Positions 10,111-18,505 of a DNA stretch of 64,000 nucleotides are shown one piece after another (positions within the stretch are counted from its first letter, which is position 1; each line of letters begins with the position of its first letter). The notes beneath the pieces were generated by a model, which had not been told where the DNA came from, did not search any database, and saw only the letters and a list, made by a program, of their open reading frames with translations. This stretch comes from CAZTHK01 sp964613215 (GTDB lineage: Bacteria; Krumholzibacteriota; Krumholzibacteriia; Krumholzibacteriales; CAZTHK01). Both the position numbers and the translations under genes were made by a program. The DNA is taken from the NCBI GenBank assembly GCA_964613215.1, contig CAZTHK010000005.1, positions 1 to 64,000 of the forward strand, read 5' to 3'.

Positions 10111-12885
10111 GTGGGTTACGTTCCACTACATGTTCATACCATACATAGCGCCGGAGGCAGCATCATTACTCCGGCTGAACTGGTATCCAGGGCTGCCTTT
10201 CTGAAGATGCCAGCGGTAGCCGTTACTGATAACTGGTCTCTTTACGGGCATTACCAGTTTGCCAGATTGGCCCTGAATGAGGGTGTTAAACCTCTATTTG
10301 GAGCGGTCATACGCACCGGTTCACTGCTGGGAAGGGAAGGGGTGTACCGTTTGACCCTGCTGGCCGAAAATGACACTGGTTACAGGCACCTGGTCAGACT
10401 GGTGAATTCACATTATCTGAATGGTGAAGAGGATATAGTAGAGGTTGGGGATCTGATAGAAAACAGAAGTGGCCTGATAGTCCTTTCAGGTGGATTGGAT
10501 GGAGAAGCTTCTGATGCAGCGGCGGGCGATAACCTGGAAAAGGCGAATGAAGTACTGAAGAAAATGTTGCAGATATTCGGGGAGGGGAATGTCTTCATGG
10601 AATTAACCGATCATGGCCTGAAAAGGGAGGGTTCGGTTAATAAGGCTATGGCCGGAATTTCCCGTAAACTTGGTATCCCGTTGGTGGCTGTTAACCAGGA
10701 CAGATATATTCTCAAGGAGGATGAAAAGTATTTCAGAGCCCTCCGGCGAATCAGGAGGGAAGAGGACAGGGAGGGGAATATTGATAATATGGAGGAATAC
10801 TATCTGAAGAGCGAAAGCGAGATGGAGCCGTATTTCTATACTCTGGAAGGAGCTCTGGAGAACTCCGGCTTGATTTCGGAGCGGTGCAATGTGGATATCC
10901 TGAAATCAGGGGTGATTGATTTTTACAGGGCCCCATCTCCGGGTGAGAAGCTGGAGAAGATGGCTCACCGGAGGTTTTTATTAAAGTATCATCAGATTTC
11001 AGCAAAGGCGAAAGACACTCTGGAGAAGCGTCTCCGGGATGAACTGGACATGATCAAGCGGCAGAAAGTAAGCGGATTTCTGTTGTTTTTGAGGAAACTG
11101 ATAGAGGATTCGGCAAGGAGGGGGGTATGGATGGAGATTATGGGAGGAAGTGTACAGGAGAGTTTCATTGCATACCTGATAGGTATTATTCCGCTCAATC
11201 CGGTGGAGCATAACCTGATTCTCGAGTCACTGGCAGGCAGCGGGGAGGGGGTCCCCGGGCCGGTGGATATGTACAGCTCCCAGAGCGACAGGGAGAAGGT
11301 GCTGGAGACCATAAGGCAGTTGCTTCCCGGTTATTATACCTACTTTCAGATGGAACTGAGAAGAAGGTCCTTTCAAACCGTGGTAAAGGAATTGACGGAA
11401 GCTTCAAGTATCGACCATTCAGTCAGGAAGAAATTGCTCTCACTGGTATCGGGTTTGGAGGAGGGAACCAGTCTGACCGGAATACTGGAGGATTCCAGGC
11501 CCCTTTTGAATCTTTACAGGGATAATGAGATGGTCCGCAGAGTGATGGATGCTGCTGACAAGCTGCGGGGAAGGCTGGTGAGTCTGGTTATGAATTCTTC
11601 AAGGTGTGTGATACTTCCCCGGAGAATGGAAGAGTATTTTTCCGTGATAAAGGGTGGCACTAATGAACGATTTATTATGATGGATAACCGGACCCTGGAG
11701 GAAACAGGGGGTATTTCCATATCCCTGCAGCATTCCCATTTCGTTGCAGCTCTGCTTCAGGTAGTGGAATCCCACCGGGGGAGGGAGGACAGGGAGATTA
11801 AATTGTGGCAGGCTGATGCCATGGATGGGCGTGACTGGGGATATCACAAAATCGGTAATCCCAGAACTATGAAGTTGATAGCAGAAGGGGATACTACCGG
11901 GGTTTATCTGCTGGAGAGCAGGGGGATAAGAGAATTACTGGTGAAGATAAGGCCATCTGACTTCGATCAGTTGATCAATGTTGTATCCCTTTATCGCCCG
12001 GCTCCGCTGAAGGGAAATTTATGGCAGCGCTATATTAAGAATGGGGAAGAAAATGTCGAAGTTCAGTTACCTCACAGCTCCCTCTCAGCTCCACTCAAGG
12101 AAACCAGAGGCATACTTCTATTCAGGGAGCAGGTCAGGAGTATCCTGCAGAGATCAGCCGGATTAAGTGGAGATCAGATGATTCGGGTGGAAAATGCCCT
12201 GGAGAGCCGTGACTCGGGCAAGCTCTCAACAGCCAGGCTGATGTTTATCAGGGGAGCAATGGAAAACAGTATGGATGAGCAGGATGCTCAGAAAATATTC
12301 GATTATCTTCTTCACAATATGAAATTCACTCATCATAAAAGCAGGGTCTGCTTCCATGCTTTTCTGAGCTACAGGACTGCATATCTCAAGGCTTACTACT
12401 TCGAGGAATATTTTCAGGCCCTGCTTAACTGTAACAGGAATGTCCGTGACAGGTTGAAAGGTTATCTGGATTATCTGGAAAGTTCAGGAATTACTATCCT
12501 GCCGCTTGATATTAACAGAAGCTCCAACAGCTACAGGTTTGAGGAGGGCGGGCTGAGGCCGCCCCTTCCCCATTCCAGAAGTCTCAATGAACAGGAGGCA
12601 ATACATATAGTGGAGGAGCGTCGCCGGGGCGGTGAATTTGAGACGTTCGATCAGTTAATCGAAAGGGTGCCGGATAAAGTTTCATACCGGGCTATACTCT
12701 ACCTGATAGAGCAGGGAGCCATGAATTCTTTGGAGGGTGATCCTGAAATGATGAGGCGGAAATGCGAGAGGATGGCCATCCGGCAGAGAAGGATGACCGG
12801 TGATGAGCCTGTAGAGAGTGAAGCCACCGGGGAGGCGCAGAAGAATGATAAGCAACTTGATATGTTTGATCAGCAGGAAGAATAA
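10111..12885 (+). CDS. DnaE-family (DNA polymerase III alpha-like) protein with degenerate polymerase active site
   Basis: The 924-residue protein is collinear with DnaE. It has an N-terminal PHP domain (HVHT at 7-10, TDNW at 39-42), the finger-region motif EGDTTGVYLLESRG followed by RPAPL (about 600-640), and the C-terminal YRTAYLKAYYFEEYF and LPLDINRS segments. The polymerase signatures are missing. The GxGSxAGS loop reads GGSVQES (345-351); the paired catalytic aspartates of PDFDVDF are replaced by PGPVDMY (382-388), leaving at most one out-of-register Asp; and the FDFLGL segment with the third Asp reads SISLQHS. The PHP metal motif is also altered (TDH to TDN), and the OB region after residue 880 is absent. 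It uses a GTG start after GGAGGGGC. It is probably a non-catalytic or structural paralogue, and the true replicative DnaE would be elsewhere. Confidence 0.85.
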   Translation: MGYVPLHVHTIHSAGGSIITPAELVSRAAFLKMPAVAVTDNWSLYGHYQFARLALNEGVKPLFGAVIRTGSLLGREGVYRLTLLAENDTGYRHLVRLVNSHYLNGEEDIVEVGDLIENRSGLIVLSGGLDGEASDAAAGDNLEKANEVLKKMLQIFGEGNVFMELTDHGLKREGSVNKAMAGISRKLGIPLVAVNQDRYILKEDEKYFRALRRIRREEDREGNIDNMEEYYLKSESEMEPYFYTLEGALENSGLISERCNVDILKSGVIDFYRAPSPGEKLEKMAHRRFLLKYHQISAKAKDTLEKRLRDELDMIKRQKVSGFLLFLRKLIEDSARRGVWMEIMGGSVQESFIAYLIGIIPLNPVEHNLILESLAGSGEGVPGPVDMYSSQSDREKVLETIRQLLPGYYTYFQMELRRRSFQTVVKELTEASSIDHSVRKKLLSLVSGLEEGTSLTGILEDSRPLLNLYRDNEMVRRVMDAADKLRGRLVSLVMNSSRCVILPRRMEEYFSVIKGGTNERFIMMDNRTLEETGGISISLQHSHFVAALLQVVESHRGREDREIKLWQADAMDGRDWGYHKIGNPRTMKLIAEGDTTGVYLLESRGIRELLVKIRPSDFDQLINVVSLYRPAPLKGNLWQRYIKNGEENVEVQLPHSSLSAPLKETRGILLFREQVRSILQRSAGLSGDQMIRVENALESRDSGKLSTARLMFIRGAMENSMDEQDAQKIFDYLLHNMKFTHHKSRVCFHAFLSYRTAYLKAYYFEEYFQALLNCNRNVRDRLKGYLDYLESSGITILPLDINRSSNSYRFEEGGLRPPLPHSRSLNEQEAIHIVEERRRGGEFETFDQLIERVPDKVSYRAILYLIEQGAMNSLEGDPEMMRRKCERMAIRQRRMTGDEPVESEATGEAQKNDKQLDMFDQQEE

Positions 12886-12924
12886 CAGCAGATGAAGTTT
12901 TACTATTGACTTTAGGATTTCTTA

Positions 12925-12952
12925 TTGCTACATTGACATCCGTTTATATTAT
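12925..12952 (+). promoter_or_regulatory. Candidate promoter of tRNA-Glu
   Basis: TTGCTA at 12925-12930 and TATTAT at 12947-12952 are 16 bases apart, placing the start about 6 bases before the tRNA. TTGACA at 12933 also occurs but has no matching -10. Confidence 0.45.
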
Positions 12953-12964
12953 TGATCAGCAGGC

Positions 12965-13039
12965 GTCCCCATCGTCTAGTCAGGATCAGGACACCGCCCT
13001 TTCACGGCGGCAACACGGGTTCGAATCCCGTTGGGGACG
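12965..13039 (+). tRNA. tRNA-Glu (anticodon TTC)
   Basis: The 7-bp acceptor stem GTCCCCA/TGGGGAC closes at 12965-12971 and 13032-13038 with discriminator G13039. The anticodon stem is CCGCC/GGCGG around a loop with TTC, and the T arm has GGGTTCGAATCCC. The sequence closely follows bacterial tRNA-Glu. The 3' CCA is not encoded, since CTC follows the discriminator. Confidence 0.97.
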
Positions 13040-13275
13040 CTCTTTATATATTATCTGACCGGCATATATCTAATATTAAATCCCGGAGAGTTAAAAGGCT
13101 GGTTCCAGCCCTGAAACTGATTCTGAATCAACTTGCACCGGAATCAGGCAGATGGAAAAAATTAAGGAAGCTCCGGACAGTGACAGTTATTGACAGCTCT
13201 ATTCTGAATTTCTATAATCCGTCTCACGGAAGAGTAAAACGAAACAGCAATATCAAAGCATAAGGGGCCGGTAGG

Positions 13276-14187
13276 ATGAGACTTGCCACCATCAAAGTAG
13301 ATAAGGGCGAGAGGGCTGCTGTTGTTACATCCCGGGGCGCGGTAACGGTCGAAAGGATTAACCATGTCTTCAAGCTAGATTTTCCCCTCCATCTGCTGAA
13401 TCTCCTTGAATCCGGCAGGTTGGATGAGATGAGAAGGTGGTTTGAAGAAGAGGGCGGGGAAAAAATAAACTCCCTGAAGCCGGGAAAGGATTTAATTCCC
13501 GGGAGGAAAGTAGTCTACTCTCCCTTGTACCGGGAACCGGTAAAGATCTGGGGAATAGGATTGAATTACACCGAACATGCCGGAGACCTGTCGGAGAGAA
13601 CCCCCCGGTCCATACCCGCCAGCTTTATAAAGGCAAGTACCACCATCATCGGAGCGGGAGATAAAATCAGGTTGCCTGTTCAGTCTGAAAAAACAACCGG
13701 CGAGGCCGAACTGGGTATTGTTTTCAAGAAGGAGTGCAGGGGGGTGGGTGAGGATAACTGGATGGATGTGGTGGCTGGATTCACCAATATTATTGATATG
13801 ACCGCTGAAGATATTCTCAGAAGAAATCCCCGCTATCTGACCCTGTCCAAGAATTTCGATACCTTCTTCAGCTTCGGACCCCATCTGGTGACTCCGGATG
13901 AAATCAGGGATGTTTTAACAATTAATGTTGCCACAGTAATCAACGGGAAGATTCATGCCCGCAACAGCGTTTCAAATATGATCTTTCCACCTCCCTTTCT
14001 GGTATCATTCCACTGTGGAGCTATGACCATGCATCCGGGGGATATAATATCCACCGGAACACCCCGGGCGGTCGAGCTCAGTGACGGAGATGAGATAGAG
14101 TGCCGGATAGACGGACTGGAGCCCCTGGTCAACGGGGTGATCGATCAAAAGAAGTTGAAGCAGGAAGGCGATAGGATATGGACTTGA
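13276..14187 (+). CDS. Fumarylacetoacetate hydrolase (FAH) family protein
   Basis: This 303-residue enzyme has the FAH fold. The core motif GLNYTEHA is at about 95-102, the acidic metal ligands lie in TGEAELGIVF (Glu143 and Glu145) with a further Asp in DMTAEDI, and a STGTPRAV loop lies near residue 257. FAH proteins hydrolyse or decarboxylate acylpyruvates and related 2-keto acids using Mg2+ or Mn2+. The last 10 bases overlap the SDR gene, so the two are translationally coupled, which suggests a two-step catabolic route. The substrate is unknown; sugar-acid or aromatic breakdown are typical possibilities. Confidence 0.9.
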   Translation: MRLATIKVDKGERAAVVTSRGAVTVERINHVFKLDFPLHLLNLLESGRLDEMRRWFEEEGGEKINSLKPGKDLIPGRKVVYSPLYREPVKIWGIGLNYTEHAGDLSERTPRSIPASFIKASTTIIGAGDKIRLPVQSEKTTGEAELGIVFKKECRGVGEDNWMDVVAGFTNIIDMTAEDILRRNPRYLTLSKNFDTFFSFGPHLVTPDEIRDVLTINVATVINGKIHARNSVSNMIFPPPFLVSFHCGAMTMHPGDIISTGTPRAVELSDGDEIECRIDGLEPLVNGVIDQKKLKQEGDRIWT

Positions 14188-14969
14188 AGCTGAAGGGTAA
14201 GATAATCGTGGTTACCGGTGCCAGCAGGGGTATGGGTATGGCAAGTGCCGGAGTGCTTTGCGAAGAGGGGGCCAGGGTAGTAATTTCGTCCCGGAGTGAT
14301 AAGAACCTGAAACCGGCAGCAGCCCGGATAGAAGCAGAAACCGGTAATAAACCGGCTGTCTTTGCGGCGGATATCTCCAGGCTGGATGATATCCTCTCTC
14401 TGAAGGAATGGATTCTGGATGAATTCTCCACCGTTCACGGAATATTGATCAACGCGGGGGGACCTCCCACAGGTCCTTCCACCTCTCACAATGAGGGGGA
14501 GTGGGATAGTGCTATTAAAACCAACCTGATGTCAGTGATCAGGATAACCAGGGAATTTGTACCGGTGATGAAGAAACAGAAATTCGGTCGGATAGTTGCA
14601 ATAACTTCCTCATCGGCGAAACAGCCCCTGGACAATCTGGTGCTATCCAATACCACCAGGGCGGGGGTACACGGATATCTGAAAACCCTGGCAAATGAAG
14701 TGGGTAAGGACGATATCCTTGTTAATGCTCTCATGCCGGGACCGACAAATACTGAGCGTCTTCAGAATATCCTGAAGAACCGGGCTGATAAGGAGGGTAT
14801 TCCCCTGGAAGAGGTGATAGCCGGAAGAACCGCCCGTATTCCTGTGGGGAGATTCGGCGAACCTGAGGAGCTGGGGACCCTTGCCGCTTTTCTGCTCTCC
14901 GGAAGGAACACCTACCTTACCGGCCAGTCCATCGCGGTGGACGGAGGATATCTGAAAGCGGTACTATAG
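14178..14969 (+). CDS. SDR-family oxidoreductase with non-classical active site
   Basis: The product is 263 residues with the Rossmann signature TGASRGMG (13-20), NAGG (92-95) and the C-terminal GQSIAVDGGY of 3-oxoacyl reductase-like SDRs. The catalytic YxxxK is not present: the aligned segment reads SNTTR (157-161), so Tyr becomes Ser and Lys becomes Arg, while the ITSSS serines remain. A subgroup of SDRs with an SNxxRAGV motif is known, so this is probably a lineage feature rather than damage. It is coupled to the FAH gene by a 10-base overlap. NAD(P) binding is likely, but the chemistry is uncertain. Confidence 0.85.
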   Translation: MDLKLKGKIIVVTGASRGMGMASAGVLCEEGARVVISSRSDKNLKPAAARIEAETGNKPAVFAADISRLDDILSLKEWILDEFSTVHGILINAGGPPTGPSTSHNEGEWDSAIKTNLMSVIRITREFVPVMKKQKFGRIVAITSSSAKQPLDNLVLSNTTRAGVHGYLKTLANEVGKDDILVNALMPGPTNTERLQNILKNRADKEGIPLEEVIAGRTARIPVGRFGEPEELGTLAAFLLSGRNTYLTGQSIAVDGGYLKAVL

Positions 14970-14989
14970 GCTGCAGGTTTCATGAAGCA

Positions 14990-15187
14990 TTACGGACACT
15001 CATAACCGGGAGCCTGGGAGGTTCCGTCGTTCACGGTCTGTTCTTCCATGGTGAACTCCTTGTCCGATATTATCATAAGCTTATAGGTGCCTGATGAACC
15101 GCAACTGTTACCCCAGTGCCTGGTAATTGCAAAACGGTAGGTACCGGCATCGGTAATGGAGAAATCGGGTATCCACTGAATTTTCAT
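14990..15187 (-). pseudogene. Short open frame resembling the C-terminal end of a secreted beta-sandwich protein
   Basis: The 65-residue frame contains DAGTYRFAITRHWGN and CGSSGTYKLMI, the strand pattern seen at the C-terminal end of pre-peptidase-like secreted domains, and ends in a Cys-containing tail. There is no signal peptide and only a weak GGAAAG upstream of ATG 15187. It may be the remnant of a larger exported gene whose 5' part is lost, or a chance frame. It lies in the 14970-15337 gap, which otherwise holds only the promoter of the next gene. Confidence 0.3.
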
Positions 15188-15228
15188 TATTCGCTTTCCG
15201 TTTTCTTGGTTCTATTACCTGAATTGCA

Positions 15229-15257
15229 TTGAAATAAAATTGATTTGCCTATATAGT
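15229..15257 (+). promoter_or_regulatory. Candidate promoter for the HEMGH peptidase / threonine catabolism genes
   Basis: TTGAAA (15229-15234) and TATAGT (15252-15257) are separated by 17 bases. Each matches the sigma-70 consensus at five of six positions. The predicted start is about 74 bases before the ATG at 15338. Confidence 0.6.
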
Positions 15258-15337
15258 ATATTTCCACTGGATGCCCCCTTCGAGCATTCAGCGGAGGATA
15301 ACTGTTGATAGAGCTTAATTCTGGAGAGGGAGCATTT

Positions 15338-17431
15338 ATGAATAAACTGATCTGTTCTCTGGTAACGGTATTGATAATGTTCTGTTTTATCACGGAAGGT
15401 ATTCAAGGAATGAGTGCCAGAAAGGAAGGGCTCTCCTGGATGAAGGAATCTAAAGGTAAGCTGAAGTCGGAATTGATCTCCCGGTACGGTGAACAACAGC
15501 AGGAGAGGATCGAGAGGGGGCTTGAGCAGGTAGCTCAGTTCTGGCGTGAGGAGGATGGGGGAGCGGATGAATTCGAGCAGTTTGTGCTGAAAAACTTCGC
15601 AGGTGATGATAAAACCCTGGATATGATTTTCCAGCGCTTTGAGAGGATCCTGGAAAAGATAAACGGGCATATGAACGAGATTACCCTGGAACTCAGGAAA
15701 CAGGCTGACCTCGATCTGGGGCCCATGGTGCCAATGGACAGAATATGCTCAGGATACAACCCTTCCGCACATGTGAAGGAAGATTTCTTTAAAAATAAAT
15801 TGGCCTTTGTGGTACTGCTCAACTTTCCCCTTACCCTCCTGGAGGAGCGGCTTGACGAAGGATCCGGCTGGAACAGGAGAAGGTGGGCGGAGGCCCGCCT
15901 GGCTCAATCCTTCTCCAAGAGGATTCCCTCGGAGGTAAGGATGGAATTCGCCAGAGCGGCTGCCCTGGCGGACAACTATATCGCCGGGTACAATATCTGG
16001 ATGCATCACCTTATTAATGAAAAAGGGGAGAGACTGTTTCCCGCCGGAATGCGGCTGCTTTCCCACTGGAACCTGAGGGATGAGATTAAGGCGGATTACG
16101 GGGACGGGGAAAAGGGGCTGGCCAAGCAGAGGATGATACAGAAGGTCATGGAGAGGATTGTTACCCAGACCATTCCGGAGGTGGTGATCGATAATCCCCA
16201 TGTGGACTGGAATCCATTCTCAAATGAAGTGTACCCCTCCCGGGTGGATGATTCGGAAAAACCTGCACCTGAAAATATGAAAGTAACCAGCAGCCCGGAA
16301 CCTGATACCAGGTACAGGATTCTTATGGAGACTTTCAGGGCGGCCAGGATGATAGATCCATATTCTCCCACCACTCCCACCCATATAGACAGAAGATTCC
16401 AGGAGGACCGTGAGATTCCGGAGAAGCAGGTGAGGAGGATACTCGAACAGGTGGTTTCTTCACCACTGGTTTCGGAGGTTGCCGGTATAATAGAATCCAG
16501 ACTGGGGCGCCCTCTGGAACCCTTCGATATCTGGTACAATGGATTCCGGGTCAAAAGCAGGTATTCAGAAGCTGAACTGGACCGGATAGTACCCCGTAAA
16601 TATCCCACTGCAGATGACTTTGAAGAAGATATTCCGGCATTCCTGAGGAAACTGAAATTCCAGCCCGAGAAGGCTGACTGGCTGGCCGGTATGATATCGG
16701 TGGAACCGGCCAGAGGCTCGGGCCATGCCTGGGGAGGTGAAATGAAGGGAGCCGAGGCCCGTCTGCGTACCCGGGTGGGTGAGGGTGGAATGGATTATAA
16801 GGGATTCAATATAGCGGTACATGAGATGGGCCACAATGTGGAACAGGTTATATCCATGAACGATATTGACCACACCCTGCTCAATGGTGTTCCCAATACT
16901 GCTTTTACCGAAGCATTCGCCTTCATCTTTCAGGAGAACGACCTGATGCTTCTGGGATTGGAGGGAGAGGAGAGCGCCAAATCCGATGCCATCAGAACCA
17001 TCAATGATTTCTGGATGACTTACGAGATCGCAGGCGTTTCGCTGGTTGATATGGAGGTGTGGCACTGGATGTACCGTCATCCCGACGCTACACCCGCCCA
17101 GCTGAAGAGGGCGGTACTGGAAATATCCAGGGATATATGGAATAAATACTACGCCTCCGTTCTGGGCGGCGAGGATGAGATTCTGCTGGGGATATACTCT
17201 CATATGATTCATTCGTTCCTCTATCTCCCCGATTATCCGCTGGGACATCTGATTGCTTTCCAGATTAAGAAGTACATAGAGGAAGAGGGCGAAATCGGAG
17301 ATGAGGTGGTAAGGATGGCCGGTCTGGGCAGGATCGCCCCTGATCTGTGGATGAAGAAGGCAACTGGTTCCAGGGTAAGCGCAAAGCCGCTTCTCCGGGC
17401 TGCCGGGAAAGCACTTGAAGTGATCAGGTAA
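15338..17431 (+). CDS. Exported M3-like (HEMGH) zinc metallopeptidase
   Basis: The 697-residue product begins with a signal peptide (MNKLICSLVTVLIMF, cleavage near residue 25). Its zinc motif HEMGH is at 495-499 and a likely third ligand Glu525 falls in AFTEAFAF, which is M3/oligoendopeptidase-like spacing. The upstream 400 residues are helical, as expected for the lid of that fold. It differs clearly from the Dcp-like gene at the start of the window and probably acts in the periplasm or outside. GGAGAGGG precedes the ATG. It is followed after 60 bases by the threonine dehydrogenase gene on the same strand, so peptide breakdown and threonine use may be co-expressed. The closest subfamily is not certain. 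Confidence 0.78.
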   Translation: MNKLICSLVTVLIMFCFITEGIQGMSARKEGLSWMKESKGKLKSELISRYGEQQQERIERGLEQVAQFWREEDGGADEFEQFVLKNFAGDDKTLDMIFQRFERILEKINGHMNEITLELRKQADLDLGPMVPMDRICSGYNPSAHVKEDFFKNKLAFVVLLNFPLTLLEERLDEGSGWNRRRWAEARLAQSFSKRIPSEVRMEFARAAALADNYIAGYNIWMHHLINEKGERLFPAGMRLLSHWNLRDEIKADYGDGEKGLAKQRMIQKVMERIVTQTIPEVVIDNPHVDWNPFSNEVYPSRVDDSEKPAPENMKVTSSPEPDTRYRILMETFRAARMIDPYSPTTPTHIDRRFQEDREIPEKQVRRILEQVVSSPLVSEVAGIIESRLGRPLEPFDIWYNGFRVKSRYSEAELDRIVPRKYPTADDFEEDIPAFLRKLKFQPEKADWLAGMISVEPARGSGHAWGGEMKGAEARLRTRVGEGGMDYKGFNIAVHEMGHNVEQVISMNDIDHTLLNGVPNTAFTEAFAFIFQENDLMLLGLEGEESAKSDAIRTINDFWMTYEIAGVSLVDMEVWHWMYRHPDATPAQLKRAVLEISRDIWNKYYASVLGGEDEILLGIYSHMIHSFLYLPDYPLGHLIAFQIKKYIEEEGEIGDEVVRMAGLGRIAPDLWMKKATGSRVSAKPLLRAAGKALEVIR

Positions 17432-17491
17432 TCTGTTAATTATGAATGAATAATTGATGAGCTACTGTAATTATAACCAAGGTGGAGGCGT

Positions 17492-18487
17492 ATGGCAGAT
17501 AAGGACAGGAAGAATGTTCTGGTAACCGGTGCGCTGGGACAGATTGGGTCGGAACTGGTGGGGGAGCTGGAGAGGGAATACGGAGCCGAACATATTATCG
17601 CCACTGACATAAGGGACAGCAAGGAGGGTAACCTTTCCTCCCGGGGTCCTTTCGAGAAGCTGGATGTGCTCTCCATGAACCGGATGAAAGAGGTAGTGGA
17701 GAAGTACCAGATCTCTTTAATCTATCATCTGGCGGCGGTACTATCTGCAATTGCGGAGAAGGACCCGCAGCGGGCATGGAAGATAAATATGGAGGGACTG
17801 TACAACGCCCTGGAGGTGTCCAGGTTTTATCAATGCAGCCTGTTTGTTCCCAGTTCAATCGGAGCGTTTGGTGTTTCCACTCCCCCAGACGGAACTCCTC
17901 AGGATACCATCATGCGGCCGGGATCCATGTACGGAGTAACCAAGGTTTCGGGGGAACTGCTGTGCGATTACTACCACGGCAGATTCGGGGTGGATACCAG
18001 GGGGGTCAGGTACCCCGGTATAATATCCAGCGTTACCCTCCCGGGCGGAGGCACCACCGATTACGCCGTGGAAATATTCTATGCTGCGGTTATGAAGAAG
18101 AAATACACCTGCTACCTGAAGAAGAATACCTCGCTGGACATGATGTATATGCCTGATGCCATAAAGGCCGCCATCGATATCATGCAGGCCGGGGAAGAAT
18201 CCCTGATTCACAGGAATGCCTTTAATATAACAGCCATGCATTTTACCCCTGAGCAGATAGCCTCTGAAATCAAGAAACATATTCCCGGTTTCCGGATGGA
18301 TTATCAGGTGGATCCGGTGAGACAGGCAATCGCAGATTCCTGGCCCAATTATATGGATGACGGTGCAGCCGGGGATGAGTGGGGGTGGAGGCCTCAGTAT
18401 GACCTGGAGAGGATGACAGAGGATATGCTGAGAAAGATAGAGGAAAAATACAGGAAAGGGCTGATCAGCGGAGAGATACTGGATTAA
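17492..18487 (+). CDS. L-threonine 3-dehydrogenase, short-chain (epimerase-like) type
   Basis: This is an extended SDR of 331 residues. GALGQIGSE near residue 13 binds NAD, and the active-site YGVTK lies near residue 149 with the partner serines in PSSIGAFG. The sequence style matches the NAD-dependent epimerase-like threonine dehydrogenases rather than the zinc-dependent Tdh of E. coli. It oxidises L-threonine to 2-amino-3-oxobutanoate, which the next gene product (18 bases downstream) cleaves to glycine and acetyl-CoA. GGTGGAGG precedes the ATG. The gene pairing strongly supports the call. Confidence 0.93.
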   Translation: MADKDRKNVLVTGALGQIGSELVGELEREYGAEHIIATDIRDSKEGNLSSRGPFEKLDVLSMNRMKEVVEKYQISLIYHLAAVLSAIAEKDPQRAWKINMEGLYNALEVSRFYQCSLFVPSSIGAFGVSTPPDGTPQDTIMRPGSMYGVTKVSGELLCDYYHGRFGVDTRGVRYPGIISSVTLPGGGTTDYAVEIFYAAVMKKKYTCYLKKNTSLDMMYMPDAIKAAIDIMQAGEESLIHRNAFNITAMHFTPEQIASEIKKHIPGFRMDYQVDPVRQAIADSWPNYMDDGAAGDEWGWRPQYDLERMTEDMLRKIEEKYRKGLISGEILD

Positions 18488-18505
18488 AGAGAAGGGAGAG
18501 ATGTC

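Noticed and set aside
12952..13263. Open frame running through tRNA-Glu
   Set aside because: It reads through the tRNA and has no ribosome site.
15187..15393. Open frame upstream of the 15.0-kb fragment, as its missing 5' part
   Set aside because: The two are in different relation with a stop between them and the sequence has no secreted-protein features.
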